From assembly GCF_000803315.1 (NCBI RefSeq), contig NZ_JRMH01000001.1, forward strand, positions 310,001 through 374,000: a DNA stretch of 64,000 nucleotides, in the 5' to 3' direction. Positions within the stretch are counted from its first letter, which is position 1. Every line of letters begins with the position of its first letter. Shown here in pieces: positions 28,509-38,800 of this stretch. The position numbers and the translations under genes were made by a program. The notes under the pieces were generated by a model. That model saw only the letters and a program-made list of their open reading frames with translations, was not told the origin of the DNA and searched no databases. The stretch is from Pectobacterium actinidiae. GTDB lineage: Bacteria; Pseudomonadota; Gammaproteobacteria; Enterobacterales; Enterobacteriaceae.

Positions 28509-29303
28509 ATGTCACCGTGGTTTCACACATTACTGCCGCGTCCCGCGGCAGCCTTGCGATTAATCTGCCTGCCATTTGCCGGGGGGAGCGCCAGCCATTA
28601 CCAACCCTTTGCCAACGGATTACCCCCGTGGGTTGAACTTTGCGCTGCTCAACTACCGGGACGTAGTACGCGCCTGCGCGAAGCGCCTTGCCTGCGGGTA
28701 GCTGAAGTTGTTGAGGCGTTGCGGCAGCACATTCCGCTTGATAAACCGTGGTTATTGTTCGGTCACAGCCTGGGATGCCGTTTGGGTATGTCATTAATGC
28801 AGGCATTACAGGAAAATGGGCAGCGTTTGCCTCTCCATTTTATTGCTTCAGGCTGTCGACCGCTGCATCTGATTCGTGACATATCGCCGATGTCATCGCT
28901 TTCAGACGCTGCATTTATCCAGCGTCTGCAAGGGTACGGGGGGACGCCGCCGGAATTGCTGGCTCATCAGGAACTGATGGCGTTGGTTTTGCCTATGCTA
29001 CGGGCTGATTTCCGCTTGGTAGAGGATTACCACTTATCCTCTGTCACACCATTACCACTACCCGTGACGATAATGGGGGGACGCCAGGATCAGAATGTTC
29101 CCGTGATGGAGCTGCCACAGTGGCAGACGTTGTTTACCGATCCTGCGACGGTACGGCTATTTGACGGTGGGCACTTTTTTATTCAGCAGCAGAGACAAGC
29201 GGTGCTCGAGTCGCTTACGCAAATTTTGCAGCGCTATCATGTTGACGAGAGTATTGAAGATACTTCCTGTGTTCGCTCACCAAGTCTACTCACGCGAAAA
29301 TAA
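28509..29303 (+). CDS. Type II (editing) thioesterase
   Basis: 264 residues, the usual size for external thioesterases of NRPS/PKS systems (GrsT family). Visible features are LICLPFAGGSASHYQPF, AAQLPGRSTRLRE, the nucleophile GHSLG (about residue 84), and a late histidine in DGGHFFI. It would remove wrongly loaded or stalled acyl groups from carrier domains. It starts 12 bases after the NRPS stop with AGGAGA upstream, so it is the last gene of the operon. The remaining 3' end of the operon runs into the terminator at 29495-29525. Confidence 0.9.
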   Translation: MSPWFHTLLPRPAAALRLICLPFAGGSASHYQPFANGLPPWVELCAAQLPGRSTRLREAPCLRVAEVVEALRQHIPLDKPWLLFGHSLGCRLGMSLMQALQENGQRLPLHFIASGCRPLHLIRDISPMSSLSDAAFIQRLQGYGGTPPELLAHQELMALVLPMLRADFRLVEDYHLSSVTPLPLPVTIMGGRQDQNVPVMELPQWQTLFTDPATVRLFDGGHFFIQQQRQAVLESLTQILQRYHVDESIEDTSCVRSPSLLTRK

Positions 29304-29434
29304 CACGCTGGCCGCATCGTCGTCCTGCGTCAGGAACCGAACTTACCGGCATGGAACGACGTTCACTCGTTCATGGTGTTTTCACTCATTAACTTATGTG
29401 GTTAGCGTTCGCTGGGGAAGAGCAAATGCCTGCT

Positions 29435-29487
29435 GCCGGACTCGTATAAACACCGGAGGCGTTGAATTGCGCGCTTGTCGTGCTGGC
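29435..29487. repeat. Imperfect palindromic repeat, right copy
   Basis: Related to 6821-6871: it shares GCCxGACTCG at the left, CCGGAGGCGTTGAA in the middle and TTGTCG-GCTGGC at the right. Its stem is less perfect. It lies between the type II thioesterase gene and the tRNA-type terminator. Confidence 0.5.
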
Positions 29488-29494
29488 GACAAAA

Positions 29495-29525
29495 GCAAAA
29501 AACCAGCCGTTAGGCTGGTTTCTTT
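29495..29525. terminator. Bidirectional terminator, likely original tRNA-Phe terminator
   Basis: Perfect 8-bp stem AACCAGCC (29501-29508)/GGCTGGTT (29513-29520) with loop GTTA. On the minus strand the stem is followed by four more T, and on the plus strand by TCTTT. It lies just downstream, in tRNA orientation, of the degenerate tRNA-Phe 3' end at 29533. It was therefore probably the tRNA's own terminator before the islands inserted. It can also end the NRPS operon. Confidence 0.7.
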
Positions 29526-29532
29526 AAATAAG

Positions 29533-29551
29533 TGGTGCCGGACTCGGAATC
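29533..29551 (-). repeat. Left attachment-site copy (tRNA-Phe 3' end)
   Basis: TGGTGCCGGACTCGGAATC matches the 20-base tRNA-Phe 3' end at 63896-63915 except for one missing C. It is taken as the outer left att site of the island array. The flanking terminator supports a displaced tRNA locus. Confidence 0.65.
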
Positions 29552-30009
29552 ATACTCACGATTAACTTGCTGTTAATTATCTATTTTGTTGATATTTATC
29601 GTAAACAGCGCCCCCATGAAAGCCCCCATAAAAAATCGCTTTGTTTTTGTGATGGTTATCACGAGGAATCGGTGTTTAGGTTAACTCCATTTATTTTAGA
29701 AATTTTAGTGTGGACGATATGCTGAGTTTTGATATATGAATTCTATCTTCTTTAAAAAATGTGAAAAAAGTCAGTAACAGCTAATGTTTCTGTATTGGTA
29801 TCAATCTTGCTTCAGTGGTTTTTTTATGGAATCTGGCGGCCTTAAGCAGACAGAGATGCTATGCTTAACATAGTTCAGCTTAATATGTAACTTTTGGTCA
29901 TTTATAATTGATTCGACAGTGAAAATTGGTCCGATTTCCTTTGTGGTAAGCTACGCTCTTGGGACGCTTTTAGTACACTAATTAGAATTCGGATAGGCCT
30001 AAAGATTTA
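29552..30009. other. AT-rich non-coding left end of island 1
   Basis: About 460 bases with stop codons in all frames and no long ORF. It presumably contains the promoter of the druA operon, since TTGGGA at 29959-29964 is a weak -35 candidate, but no convincing -10 was found. No RNA gene was recognised. Confidence 0.4.
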
Positions 30010-31242
30010 GTGGAGAACGAGACGAAAATGCCTAAAGGCACCGCAACAATAGTTAGTGTTAACCCGCGCGAAGCTAAACTAAAAAGAAAATTGCGGGAGC
30101 ACTTACAATCCTTAGGATTTACCAAATCGGATGCAGGGGAGCTACAGGCTCCAGGAAATACTAAAGATGTGATTCGCTCCCTCCATAGTGCTCAACGAGC
30201 AGACAGGCTTTCTGCAAATCAGGATTTCATTTCGCTTAAGTCAGTAAAGCTGATGAAATTTTTTGCATCTGGTAAAGAGATTGATCCAGAAAATATATCT
30301 CCTGTTCTTGAGCGAGTCTCATCTGGAACCTGGCAAGGCGATCTTTTTAGGCTGGCGGCGCTATCATGGTCAGTGCCGGTATCAAATGGATTTGGGCGGC
30401 GTCTCCGTTACCTTGTTTGGGATGAAAATAATGGAAAGTTGATGGGGTTAATTGCTATTGGTGACCCCGTGTTCAACCTTGCCGTCCGGGATAAATTGGT
30501 TGGCTGGGATTCGCATGACAGAAGTTCCCGACTTGTCAATGTGATGGATGCTTACGTACTTGGTGCCCTCCCTCCTTACAATTTTCTTCTTGGGGGAAAA
30601 CTAATCGCCTGCCTGCTTCGTAGCCGCGATCTCTATGATGACTTTGCAAGGGTGTATGGCAATACCGTTGGTGTTATTTCTCAAAAAAAGAAAAAGGCGC
30701 GTCTCCTGGCTATCACGACTACATCGTCAATGGGGCGTTCGTCCGTGTATAACCGATTGAAGCTTGGTGGAATTCAGTATTTAAAATCAATTGGTTACAC
30801 TGGAGGCTGGGGGCATTTCCATATCCCTGACAGTTTGTTCATTGAATTACGTGACTACCTGCGCGATATGGATCATACCTACGCAGATCATTATGCGTTC
30901 GGAAACGGTCCCAACTGGCGTTTGCGTACAACTAAAGCAGCTCTAAGTGCGCTAGGTTTTAGAGATAACTTGATGAAACACGGGGTTCAACGCGAGGTGT
31001 TCATTAGCCAGTTAGCTGAAAATGCCACCAGCATTCTGCAAACTGGCAAGGGTAAGCCGGATCTTACTTCATTGCTTTCAGCAAAAGAGATTGCCGAACG
31101 TGCTATAGAGCGATGGATGGTTCCCCGATCGATACGCAACTCTGAATATCGCGATTGGGAATCAAGCAATCTTTTTGATTTACTTAGTATTAATACGTTA
31201 AACTTGGACCAGATCTTGGAGAGAACAAAGACAGTTGGCTAA
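30010..31242 (+). CDS. druA: Druantia anti-phage protein DruA (DUF4338)
   Basis: 410 residues from GTG at 30010; an ATG seven codons later (30028), after GGAG, is an alternative start. The body, including AALSWSVPVSNGFGRRLRYLVWDENNGKLMGLIAIGDPVFNLAVRD and a central DAYVLGALPPYNFLLGGKLIACL, is characteristic of DUF4338, the DruA family. Family identification is from memory of these signatures. It heads five same-strand genes ending in a giant DUF1998 helicase, the known order of type I Druantia. Its molecular activity in defence is not read from sequence here. AT-rich relative to the NRPS region, consistent with horizontal transfer. Confidence 0.88.
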   Translation: MENETKMPKGTATIVSVNPREAKLKRKLREHLQSLGFTKSDAGELQAPGNTKDVIRSLHSAQRADRLSANQDFISLKSVKLMKFFASGKEIDPENISPVLERVSSGTWQGDLFRLAALSWSVPVSNGFGRRLRYLVWDENNGKLMGLIAIGDPVFNLAVRDKLVGWDSHDRSSRLVNVMDAYVLGALPPYNFLLGGKLIACLLRSRDLYDDFARVYGNTVGVISQKKKKARLLAITTTSSMGRSSVYNRLKLGGIQYLKSIGYTGGWGHFHIPDSLFIELRDYLRDMDHTYADHYAFGNGPNWRLRTTKAALSALGFRDNLMKHGVQREVFISQLAENATSILQTGKGKPDLTSLLSAKEIAERAIERWMVPRSIRNSEYRDWESSNLFDLLSINTLNLDQILERTKTVG

Positions 31243-31261
31243 CCTTGGCTTAGGGGGTTGA

Positions 31262-32914
31262 TTGGACTACGCCATTAATAAAATAACTGGGATATTAGTA
31301 TTGGCCATCCGAGCATCGAAATATGGTCAATATACGTGTCCGGTTTGTAAAAAAGGCGTCATCCTCCGACGGGGGAAGGTAAGAGTCCCTTATTTTGCTC
31401 ATTTGCCTGGATATGGCACGCTTGAATGTGAGAATTTTATTCTAGGTCATTCTTCGTTGCCAGTAAAAGAAAAGCTCAACGTTACTGTAAAGCGGCGTAT
31501 GGAGTTACGCTTGTTGATCTCAACCGGAAGAGAGAACCAGAGATGGTCATTAGAACTGGCATTACCCACATGTAATTTATGCCGAGCTAGGATCTCTCTG
31601 GATGTGGGGGGGAGAAGCCAAACGCTTGATATGATGAGTATGGTAAAGCGTCGCCAGATTGGTGCTGAGCTTTCAGTGCGGCCTTATCGTATTATTTCCT
31701 TTTCTGGTGAGCCAGACCCTGAGTTTGTTGCTCAAGTGGAAATGGAGTGTCAGGGGCTGCCTTCAGTAGGGGCCGCTGTGTTCACCGCTTTAGGTCGTGG
31801 TACATCTGGAGGATTTCCGCTGGCGCAGGAATTAAGATACACCGATACCTTCGCCTTTCTTTGGCAGCAGCCTGCACAACCTGATTTCCCTGATGAACTG
31901 GAAGTCGAAAGACTGGTTAGCAGGCAGGGATGGAATTTGGCCCTTGTAACAATTCCTGAAATTCTTTCTCAGGAGAATATTGCGTGGCTCAAATGTTTCA
32001 CATCCCTCCCTGTCGTTCCTGCCAGATCTTCTGTTACTGCGATTTGGCCATTCTTAACTCAAAACACAAGTGTTAATCAGATCGAATGTTTTCATTCGAA
32101 TACAGTATTGTTGTCTGCGAACAGGGTTTTAACGACATCGCGAGAGGATGGGCCGACTATGCACGCACAAGGTGCCTCCTCAATTCTCTCTGCGGTTGGA
32201 GTAGAAAAATCACCTGCATTCTTTACTCTTAATCCTGGTGACAGTGAGTTAGTGGGAGTGTCTTGCGCTAGCGACCTGGATGTAAAAATATTTCTTGCCT
32301 TCTCTTCCCATGTTGAATGTTTTAATAAATATCCATCAGTGGATTTGGTTTTTACCAAACAAAAAGGAGAACAAGAGATTGTTTCGTTACATCAGCGTAG
32401 ATGTGCTGTTGTCACAACTGAAGCCAGACTGTTGGGATATAAATTAGAATACCTGTCAATGCCGCCTGGGGTGGAAGGGATAGCAAAAATAGAGGGGCTC
32501 ACCGAAAATAATAACATTAAGCTTTTTTCGGGTAATAGTGTTGCCCCCCATGACAAAAATATGTGCTTACTACACGCGGATGCTTTATCCAAATTGGCTC
32601 TTTATCTGGCAGATACAGAATGTTATCTGGAAATAGAATTTGGTGGGCTGGGGAGATTATCTCTCTCTGGCTTTTCCCGGTTAGCCTCAACCGTCGGGAC
32701 AAATAAAAAATTATCTCCAGTCCTGCGTTATCGACTATTCAGTTTCATACTTCAGATGCGTCTTGTAACCCCCGATTTTACTGTAAATAGTGATGATTCT
32801 TCATTAATTGAGGCATTGGCCAACTTACAGCCAGAACCGCACCTGTTACCCCATTACCGCGCATTGGTAAAGGAAGTTATTACCAGTGGGTTTGAATTTA
32901 ACCGCTTGAGATAA
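31262..32914 (+). CDS. druB: Druantia type I protein DruB
   Basis: 550 residues starting at TTG (31262), with AGGGGG a few bases upstream and 19 bases after druA. The N-terminus has YTCPVCKKGVILRRGKVRVPYFAH (about residues 22-45). This is a CxxC plus HFAH-like pattern similar to the zinc-binding N-terminus of CoiA-type competence proteins. Two further cysteines (CNLC, about 104-107) may form a second metal site. The rest is not recognised. Assignment as DruB rests mainly on position between druA and druC in a five-gene type I operon. Confidence 0.75.
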   Translation: MDYAINKITGILVLAIRASKYGQYTCPVCKKGVILRRGKVRVPYFAHLPGYGTLECENFILGHSSLPVKEKLNVTVKRRMELRLLISTGRENQRWSLELALPTCNLCRARISLDVGGRSQTLDMMSMVKRRQIGAELSVRPYRIISFSGEPDPEFVAQVEMECQGLPSVGAAVFTALGRGTSGGFPLAQELRYTDTFAFLWQQPAQPDFPDELEVERLVSRQGWNLALVTIPEILSQENIAWLKCFTSLPVVPARSSVTAIWPFLTQNTSVNQIECFHSNTVLLSANRVLTTSREDGPTMHAQGASSILSAVGVEKSPAFFTLNPGDSELVGVSCASDLDVKIFLAFSSHVECFNKYPSVDLVFTKQKGEQEIVSLHQRRCAVVTTEARLLGYKLEYLSMPPGVEGIAKIEGLTENNNIKLFSGNSVAPHDKNMCLLHADALSKLALYLADTECYLEIEFGGLGRLSLSGFSRLASTVGTNKKLSPVLRYRLFSFILQMRLVTPDFTVNSDDSSLIEALANLQPEPHLLPHYRALVKEVITSGFEFNRLR

Positions 32915-32925
32915 GGTGCCTTCTC

Positions 32926-34809
32926 ATGAGTTACCACTACAGCCAAGAAGCAAAGGAACGGATCTCTAAGTTAGGTCAATCAGCAGTTATTGACTTTATC
33001 GGGGAAGTTTCCCCAGTTCTTCGCCGTAAAGTCTACACTCTCATGCCTAAAGTTCAGGGATTCAGAGTCGGGAGTCCAGCAGAGCTCAAAGAGAAACAGA
33101 AACGACTCATAGGATATATGTTCCAGACGCATTCCTCCCCTGAGGAAATCTATGCATGGAAAAGCTTTTCTCTTTTTTGGAAATTTTGGGCTGAAGAGCA
33201 CATTGGTAAACCATTCCCGATGTATGATGACTTAGAGCCAACTGCTAACTCCGGCTTAACTTTCATTAGGGAACTTGCAGACTCTTTCCCTAAAGTGGCG
33301 AGAGAAGATATTGAACGTTTGTTTATTTTTAGCGGTTTTGTTGACGATTCGAATATTACGGCAGCATTTGGGCTTTTTCGTCCAGCGACTGTTCTTGCTC
33401 GTGACAATCTAGTTGATACCCTTCCCATTCGTTTGGATGAACTTGAAGAGCGTATTGATTTCGCTGAAATGATGGTGAAGGATAGTGCTAACAGTATTAA
33501 ACGTCTTGAATCTACAACAGGTTCGTTTGCCTCAGAGTTAAAAAAATCCGTTAGAGATATCAGCCATAATCTAAAAATAATTACTGAGATACAAAACTTA
33601 CTAAATGTGCAAACTAAACGTTCTGATACCATAATGAAGGCTATTGAAGAACTCTATGCTTTTAATAAAGAGATTAGTTGTACTATAGAAAGCATTGATT
33701 CAAAAATAGATTCTTACTCATTAGCTGTAGGCGAACTTTCGTTACGTGAAAAAGTACTGAATAACATGACTGAGGAAATTTCCGAATTACAAACCTCATT
33801 CAATACTCTTTGTGAAAAAGAAAATAAATTGACTGATTCAGGTAGCGAAAATAGTTATAGAGACCTTTCTGAAAGAATCGACTATCTTGAGAAAAATATA
33901 TCTAAGAATGGTTCTGACTCAGTAATGAATCAATGCGTTAAATTTTACGAAAATAAATTACCGGAACCATATGGAAATATTTTATCGTATGACTGCGCAT
34001 TTAATATGATTGCATCAAACCTTCAGGCTGTTGGTTTGATTAAAGGTTCCTCTTTTACTGTGGCTCGATTAACATTGGCGGCATTTATTTCAGGGCAGAT
34101 AGTTCAGTTCTGTGGTTCTCTGGCCGATATTGTAGCAGACGCGATTGCAACTGCTGTAGGTGCTCCAACTTATCATGAGTGGAGAATTCCGGTAGGCCTT
34201 ATTTCAGATACGGCCGCGTTTGATTTTATTGAGTCTACAGCTGATTCATCTCGTTGCCTAGTATTGAAAGGTGCTAACCTTTCAGCATTTGAAATTTATG
34301 GAACTGCAATCAGAGATATTGTCGTCCAGCGTCAATTATATCCAACAAGTTACGATCATCTTGCATTAATTGCGACCTGGAAGCATGGGCCTGCTGTATT
34401 TCCTGATGGTGGAACGTTAGCTGAATTAGGTCCGGTTATTGATACAGATACCCTAAAAACGCGAGGTATATCTGCTAGGTTACCTGGGCTAAATTCCGGC
34501 GGTCTTGCAAAGGATAAATGGGATGAAATTGAAGGACTCAAATCTGATGGCGCTGGTGAATATATGGATGAGTTGAGAGATCTGCTGGATGAAACTGGAT
34601 TTAATGGTGGTAATTTGTGGCGAAGGATGGTCAATCATTTTTACTCGTCTCTTATGAAGATGCCTGATGGAAATCATATTTATGATCTTCATTCAGTCTT
34701 GTCTTTTTATACTCTCCCCTGGGCCAGAATTAAAGGTGGTCCCGTTAATGAAATCGCTGACATTGCCGCTCGTGAATTAAAAGAGCATAGTGAAAAAATA
34801 TCAGCTTGA
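32926..34809 (+). CDS. druC: Druantia type I protein DruC
   Basis: 627 residues, 11 bases after druB. Residues about 175-345 are rich in charged and leucine heptads (DELEERIDFAEMMVKDSANSIKRLES; ISELQTSFNTLCEKENKL), predicting a long coiled coil. The C-terminal third is globular without a recognised enzyme motif. No membrane segment was seen. Identification depends on operon position and size relative to known type I systems. It overlaps the open frame of the next gene, although the next gene's better start lies 10 bases after this stop. Confidence 0.72.
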   Translation: MSYHYSQEAKERISKLGQSAVIDFIGEVSPVLRRKVYTLMPKVQGFRVGSPAELKEKQKRLIGYMFQTHSSPEEIYAWKSFSLFWKFWAEEHIGKPFPMYDDLEPTANSGLTFIRELADSFPKVAREDIERLFIFSGFVDDSNITAAFGLFRPATVLARDNLVDTLPIRLDELEERIDFAEMMVKDSANSIKRLESTTGSFASELKKSVRDISHNLKIITEIQNLLNVQTKRSDTIMKAIEELYAFNKEISCTIESIDSKIDSYSLAVGELSLREKVLNNMTEEISELQTSFNTLCEKENKLTDSGSENSYRDLSERIDYLEKNISKNGSDSVMNQCVKFYENKLPEPYGNILSYDCAFNMIASNLQAVGLIKGSSFTVARLTLAAFISGQIVQFCGSLADIVADAIATAVGAPTYHEWRIPVGLISDTAAFDFIESTADSSRCLVLKGANLSAFEIYGTAIRDIVVQRQLYPTSYDHLALIATWKHGPAVFPDGGTLAELGPVIDTDTLKTRGISARLPGLNSGGLAKDKWDEIEGLKSDGAGEYMDELRDLLDETGFNGGNLWRRMVNHFYSSLMKMPDGNHIYDLHSVLSFYTLPWARIKGGPVNEIADIAARELKEHSEKISA

Positions 34810-34819
34810 GGGGGATATA

Positions 34820-35863
34820 ATGGAATGGAGAGCCGTGTCACGCGAGAAATCTCTGGAAATAGTTTCGGCTGCGATAAATTGCCGGTTCTCTGGCGAGGGG
34901 GTGAGAATTTCAACTGTATCTGAGTGCTTACGGAGTGTGCTGCATCAATATTCTGTATCCGATATCAAGGAGGCCAGGCAAGCTGTAGCCTCACTTCGAC
35001 TCACCAGTGCGGTAAGACGTAAGCTATCGCCTTTATGGCCAGACATTACAGATACTGGCGATGCTATACACCCGGGCATTATGGCGATACTGGACAGCCT
35101 GGCTGAATTGGGCGACGTGATTAGGTTACAGGGTGGTAAGTGGCTGACGGCACCTCTGCATGCGGTACGGACTAATAATAAGATGGCAATCTTACTTGGA
35201 GGGGATCCTACATATGCGCTTTCAACAGGTATGGTTACAAGAGCTGTTAGCAGGGTTCGCCTGGTTGAGCAAGAGGTTTGCGAAGGCATGGCGGAACTAT
35301 GGGATGCAAATGAGTGGATCGGTGCTCCGGTAGAAGGTAATGAAATATGGTCATTAAAGTTATTGGATAAAACCATATCCCGGTTTACCGATGCGCCTAA
35401 TGATGTTGGAGAAGCCACAGCATATGTGCGAGGTAAATGGATCCCCTTGCCAGAGCTACTTTCCCATGAAAAGAAGATCCTCTTATGTAGAACGTTTATT
35501 AGCACTGGTTTTTCCTATTTTTTGGGTGAATTTGTCGCGGGGCGTCTATGGAAAATGAGTTCCATTGAATCTTCTGATGATGTCAGAAGGCTACGCTTCT
35601 ATCTTGATATAAAAGAAAATTGTCCATTGAAAGTTAAAATTAAAATATCTCATGGGTTAGCAAGACTACGATTAGCTCGACGACTACCAGGAAGAGAATC
35701 TAAGGCACTTTTGCTCGGCTGGCGAGACTCAGGCCCTGAAGGCGAGCACTCATGGATAACGCATCATGTATTCCCTGAAGAAGTATTACCAATAGTACGT
35801 TGTGCTTTTGAGGGACTCGGTATTATTTTAATTAATGAATCTACGCGACGGCATGAAATATGA
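34820..35863 (+). CDS. druD: Druantia type I protein DruD
   Basis: 347 residues from the ATG at 34820, chosen because GAGGGGG lies about five bases upstream; the open frame extends back to a GTG at 34790 inside druC. No domain was recognised. It contains a WLTAPLHAVRTNNKMAILLGGDPT stretch and a basic region RLARRLPGRESK near the C-terminus. The stop overlaps the druE start as ATGA, implying coupled translation. Named by position in the type I Druantia order A-B-C-D-E. Confidence 0.72.
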   Translation: MEWRAVSREKSLEIVSAAINCRFSGEGVRISTVSECLRSVLHQYSVSDIKEARQAVASLRLTSAVRRKLSPLWPDITDTGDAIHPGIMAILDSLAELGDVIRLQGGKWLTAPLHAVRTNNKMAILLGGDPTYALSTGMVTRAVSRVRLVEQEVCEGMAELWDANEWIGAPVEGNEIWSLKLLDKTISRFTDAPNDVGEATAYVRGKWIPLPELLSHEKKILLCRTFISTGFSYFLGEFVAGRLWKMSSIESSDDVRRLRFYLDIKENCPLKVKIKISHGLARLRLARRLPGRESKALLLGWRDSGPEGEHSWITHHVFPEEVLPIVRCAFEGLGIILINESTRRHEI

Positions 35864-38800
35864 TTAATAAAAATAAGGTATCTGAGCGTTCGGGTATACA
35901 TGAAACAGCGAAAAGTCTGGCTGATAACCTGAGGCAATATATTGAGGCGCAGTATCATATCCGTGATGAAGGGTTGATAGACGAACGCCGCGCGTTATTG
36001 CAGCAAGCCGAAACTATTGCACAAATTCCTTATATAGAAGCAACACCAGTCTATGAGCCAGGGATACCGTACAGTGAACTGCCTATTCCCAAAGCGGCAA
36101 GTAATGTACTGGCTCAGCTATCAGAAATGGGGGTTGGTCTTTATCCGCTCCCCTATGAACACCAGTCACAGGCACTTGCGTCATTTCTTGGGGATGAAGC
36201 CTCTGATCTGGTCATTGCTACAGGCACGGGTTCCGGTAAGACGGAAAGCTTTCTGATGCCAATTATTGGCAATTTGGCGATTGAAGCCGCCGAGAGGCCT
36301 GAATCTGCATCCCTTCCGGGTTGCAGGGCAATATTATTATATCCAATGAATGCGTTGGTGAACGATCAACTGGCTCGTATCAGGCGTCTTTTCGGTGATT
36401 CTGAGGCATCTAAAGTACTGATGGCTGGAAGATATTCTCCTGTACGCTTTGGTGGTTATACGGGAAGGACTCCTTATCCTGGCCGCCGAAGTTCAAAACG
36501 AGACGAGCAATTCATCAAGCCTCTTTTCGATGAATTTTATAGCAAGCTTGCAGATAATGATTCCGTACGGACAGAACTTGAGCGTATTGGCCGCTGGCCA
36601 AGCAAAGATCTCGATGCCTTTTACGGACAAGGCGCATCCCAGACTAAAACCTACATATCAGGTAAAAAAGTGGGAAAGCAATTTGTTGCGAACAATTGGG
36701 GGGAAAGGTTAGTTACACAGGCAGAGGATCGTGAACTGATGACTCGGCATGAGATCCAGCATAGCTGTCCAGAACTGCTGATAACGAACTACTCAATGCT
36801 TGAATATATGCTGATGCGGCCTATTGAGCGTAATATTTTCGAACAGACCAAAGATTGGCTCAGGGCTGACTCCCGAAATGAGCTTATTCTTGTACTTGAT
36901 GAAGCGCATATGTACAGAGGAGCCGGAGGAGCAGAGGTAGCGCTTCTCATTCGTCGTCTTTGTGCCCGTCTGGATATTCCCCGGGAACGCATGCGTTGTA
37001 TTCTGACCAGTGCGAGCCTTGGTTCCGTTGCGGATGGCGAGCGTTTTGCCCGGGACCTAACGGGTTTGTCCGAAACATCGCCACGGAAATTTCGCATAAT
37101 TGAAGGTACACGGGAATCACGCCCTCTCTCACGAGTTGTTACCAATAGAGAGGCCGAAGCACTGGCGGATTTCGATCTGAATTCATTTCAGTGTGTAGCT
37201 GATGATCTGGAATCCGCGTTTGTGGCAATAGATACTCTCGCTGCACGAATTGGCTGGCAAAAGCCGACAATAAAAAATCGTAGCGCACTACGTCATTGGT
37301 TATTTGATAACCTTACTGGTTTTGGGCCTCTTGAAACGCTCATTGAAATAGTTTCAGGTAAGGCGGTGAGGTTGGATGTTCTAAGTAAAAAACTTTTTCC
37401 AAACTCCCCTCAGGAAATCGCGGTGCGAGCGACTGACTCACTACTTGCATTGGGATGCTATGCTCAGCGAAATTCAGATAACAGAGTGCTAATTCCAACC
37501 CGTATGCATCTTTTTCACCGGGGACTCCCTGGGCTATATGCCTGTATAGATCCTGAGTGCAATCAACGGCTAGGCAATCACAGTGGGCCAACCATTCTTG
37601 GCCGCCTGCATACGAAACCATTAGATCACTGTACATGTGCATCAAAAGGGCGAGTCTATGAATTACTCACCCATCGTGACTGCGGTGCAGCCTTTATTCG
37701 TGGATATGTCAGTTCGGAAATGGATTTTGTCTGGCACCAACCTAATGGGCCACTATCAGAGGGAGGGAATATTGATCTTGTTCCTGTAGAAATATTAGTT
37801 GAAGAAACTCCTCATCCACATAGCGATTATCAAGACCGATGGCTACATATTACAACTGGACGTCTTTTTAAACAGTGTCCTGAGGATGATTCTGGATATC
37901 GTAAAGTTTTTATACCTGACAGGGTTAAATCGGATTCGGAAATTACATTCGATGAGTGTCCTGTCTGTATGCGCAGGACAAGAAACGATCAGGATGAGCC
38001 TTCCAAGATCATGGATCATGTGACTAAAGGCGAAGCACCTTTCACCACTTTAGTCCGCACGCAAATGTCTCGTCAGCCTGCTAGTCGTTCAACTGATGTC
38101 AGACACCCCAATGGCGGTAAAAAAGTCCTTATTTTCTCGGATGGCCGACAAAAAGCAGCCAGGCTTGCCCGTGATATTCCCAGAGACATAGAGCTTGATC
38201 TGTTTCGCCAGTCCATAGCCCTTGCTTGTTCTAAACTGGAAAAGATCACTCGGGACCCACGACCAACGGCGGTTCTTTACCTCGCTTTTCTGTCAGTCCT
38301 TTCTGAGCACGATCTGCTGATTTTTGATGGTGAAGATTCCAGGAGAGTTATAACAGCTCGTGAAGAGTTTGATCGCGATTGTGACAGCGATCTGGAGCAA
38401 GCTTTTGATGATAATTTCAGTCCTCAGGAACCACCGTCCCGATACAAGATGGCGTTGCTTAAGCTTTTATGCAGTAACTACTATTCTCTTTCGGGAACGA
38501 CTATAGGTTTTGTTGAGCCATCACCGCTTAAAAGAAAAAAATTGTGGGAGGCTGTTCAGGCTAAGAAGATCAATATTGAGAGCAAAGATGTTCATGCGCT
38601 GGCTGTTGCCTGGATTGATACCTTACTCACTGAATTTGCTTTCGATGAGTCTATTGGTTCGACATTACGGAGTAAAGCGGCTGGTTTTTACAAACCAAAC
38701 TGGGGCAGCAAAGGGCAGTTTGGAAAGGCCCTTAGAAAAGCACTTATGCTTCATCCCGGGATGGGGGAATTTTCAGTTGAGGCCCTGGAGGATATCTTCC

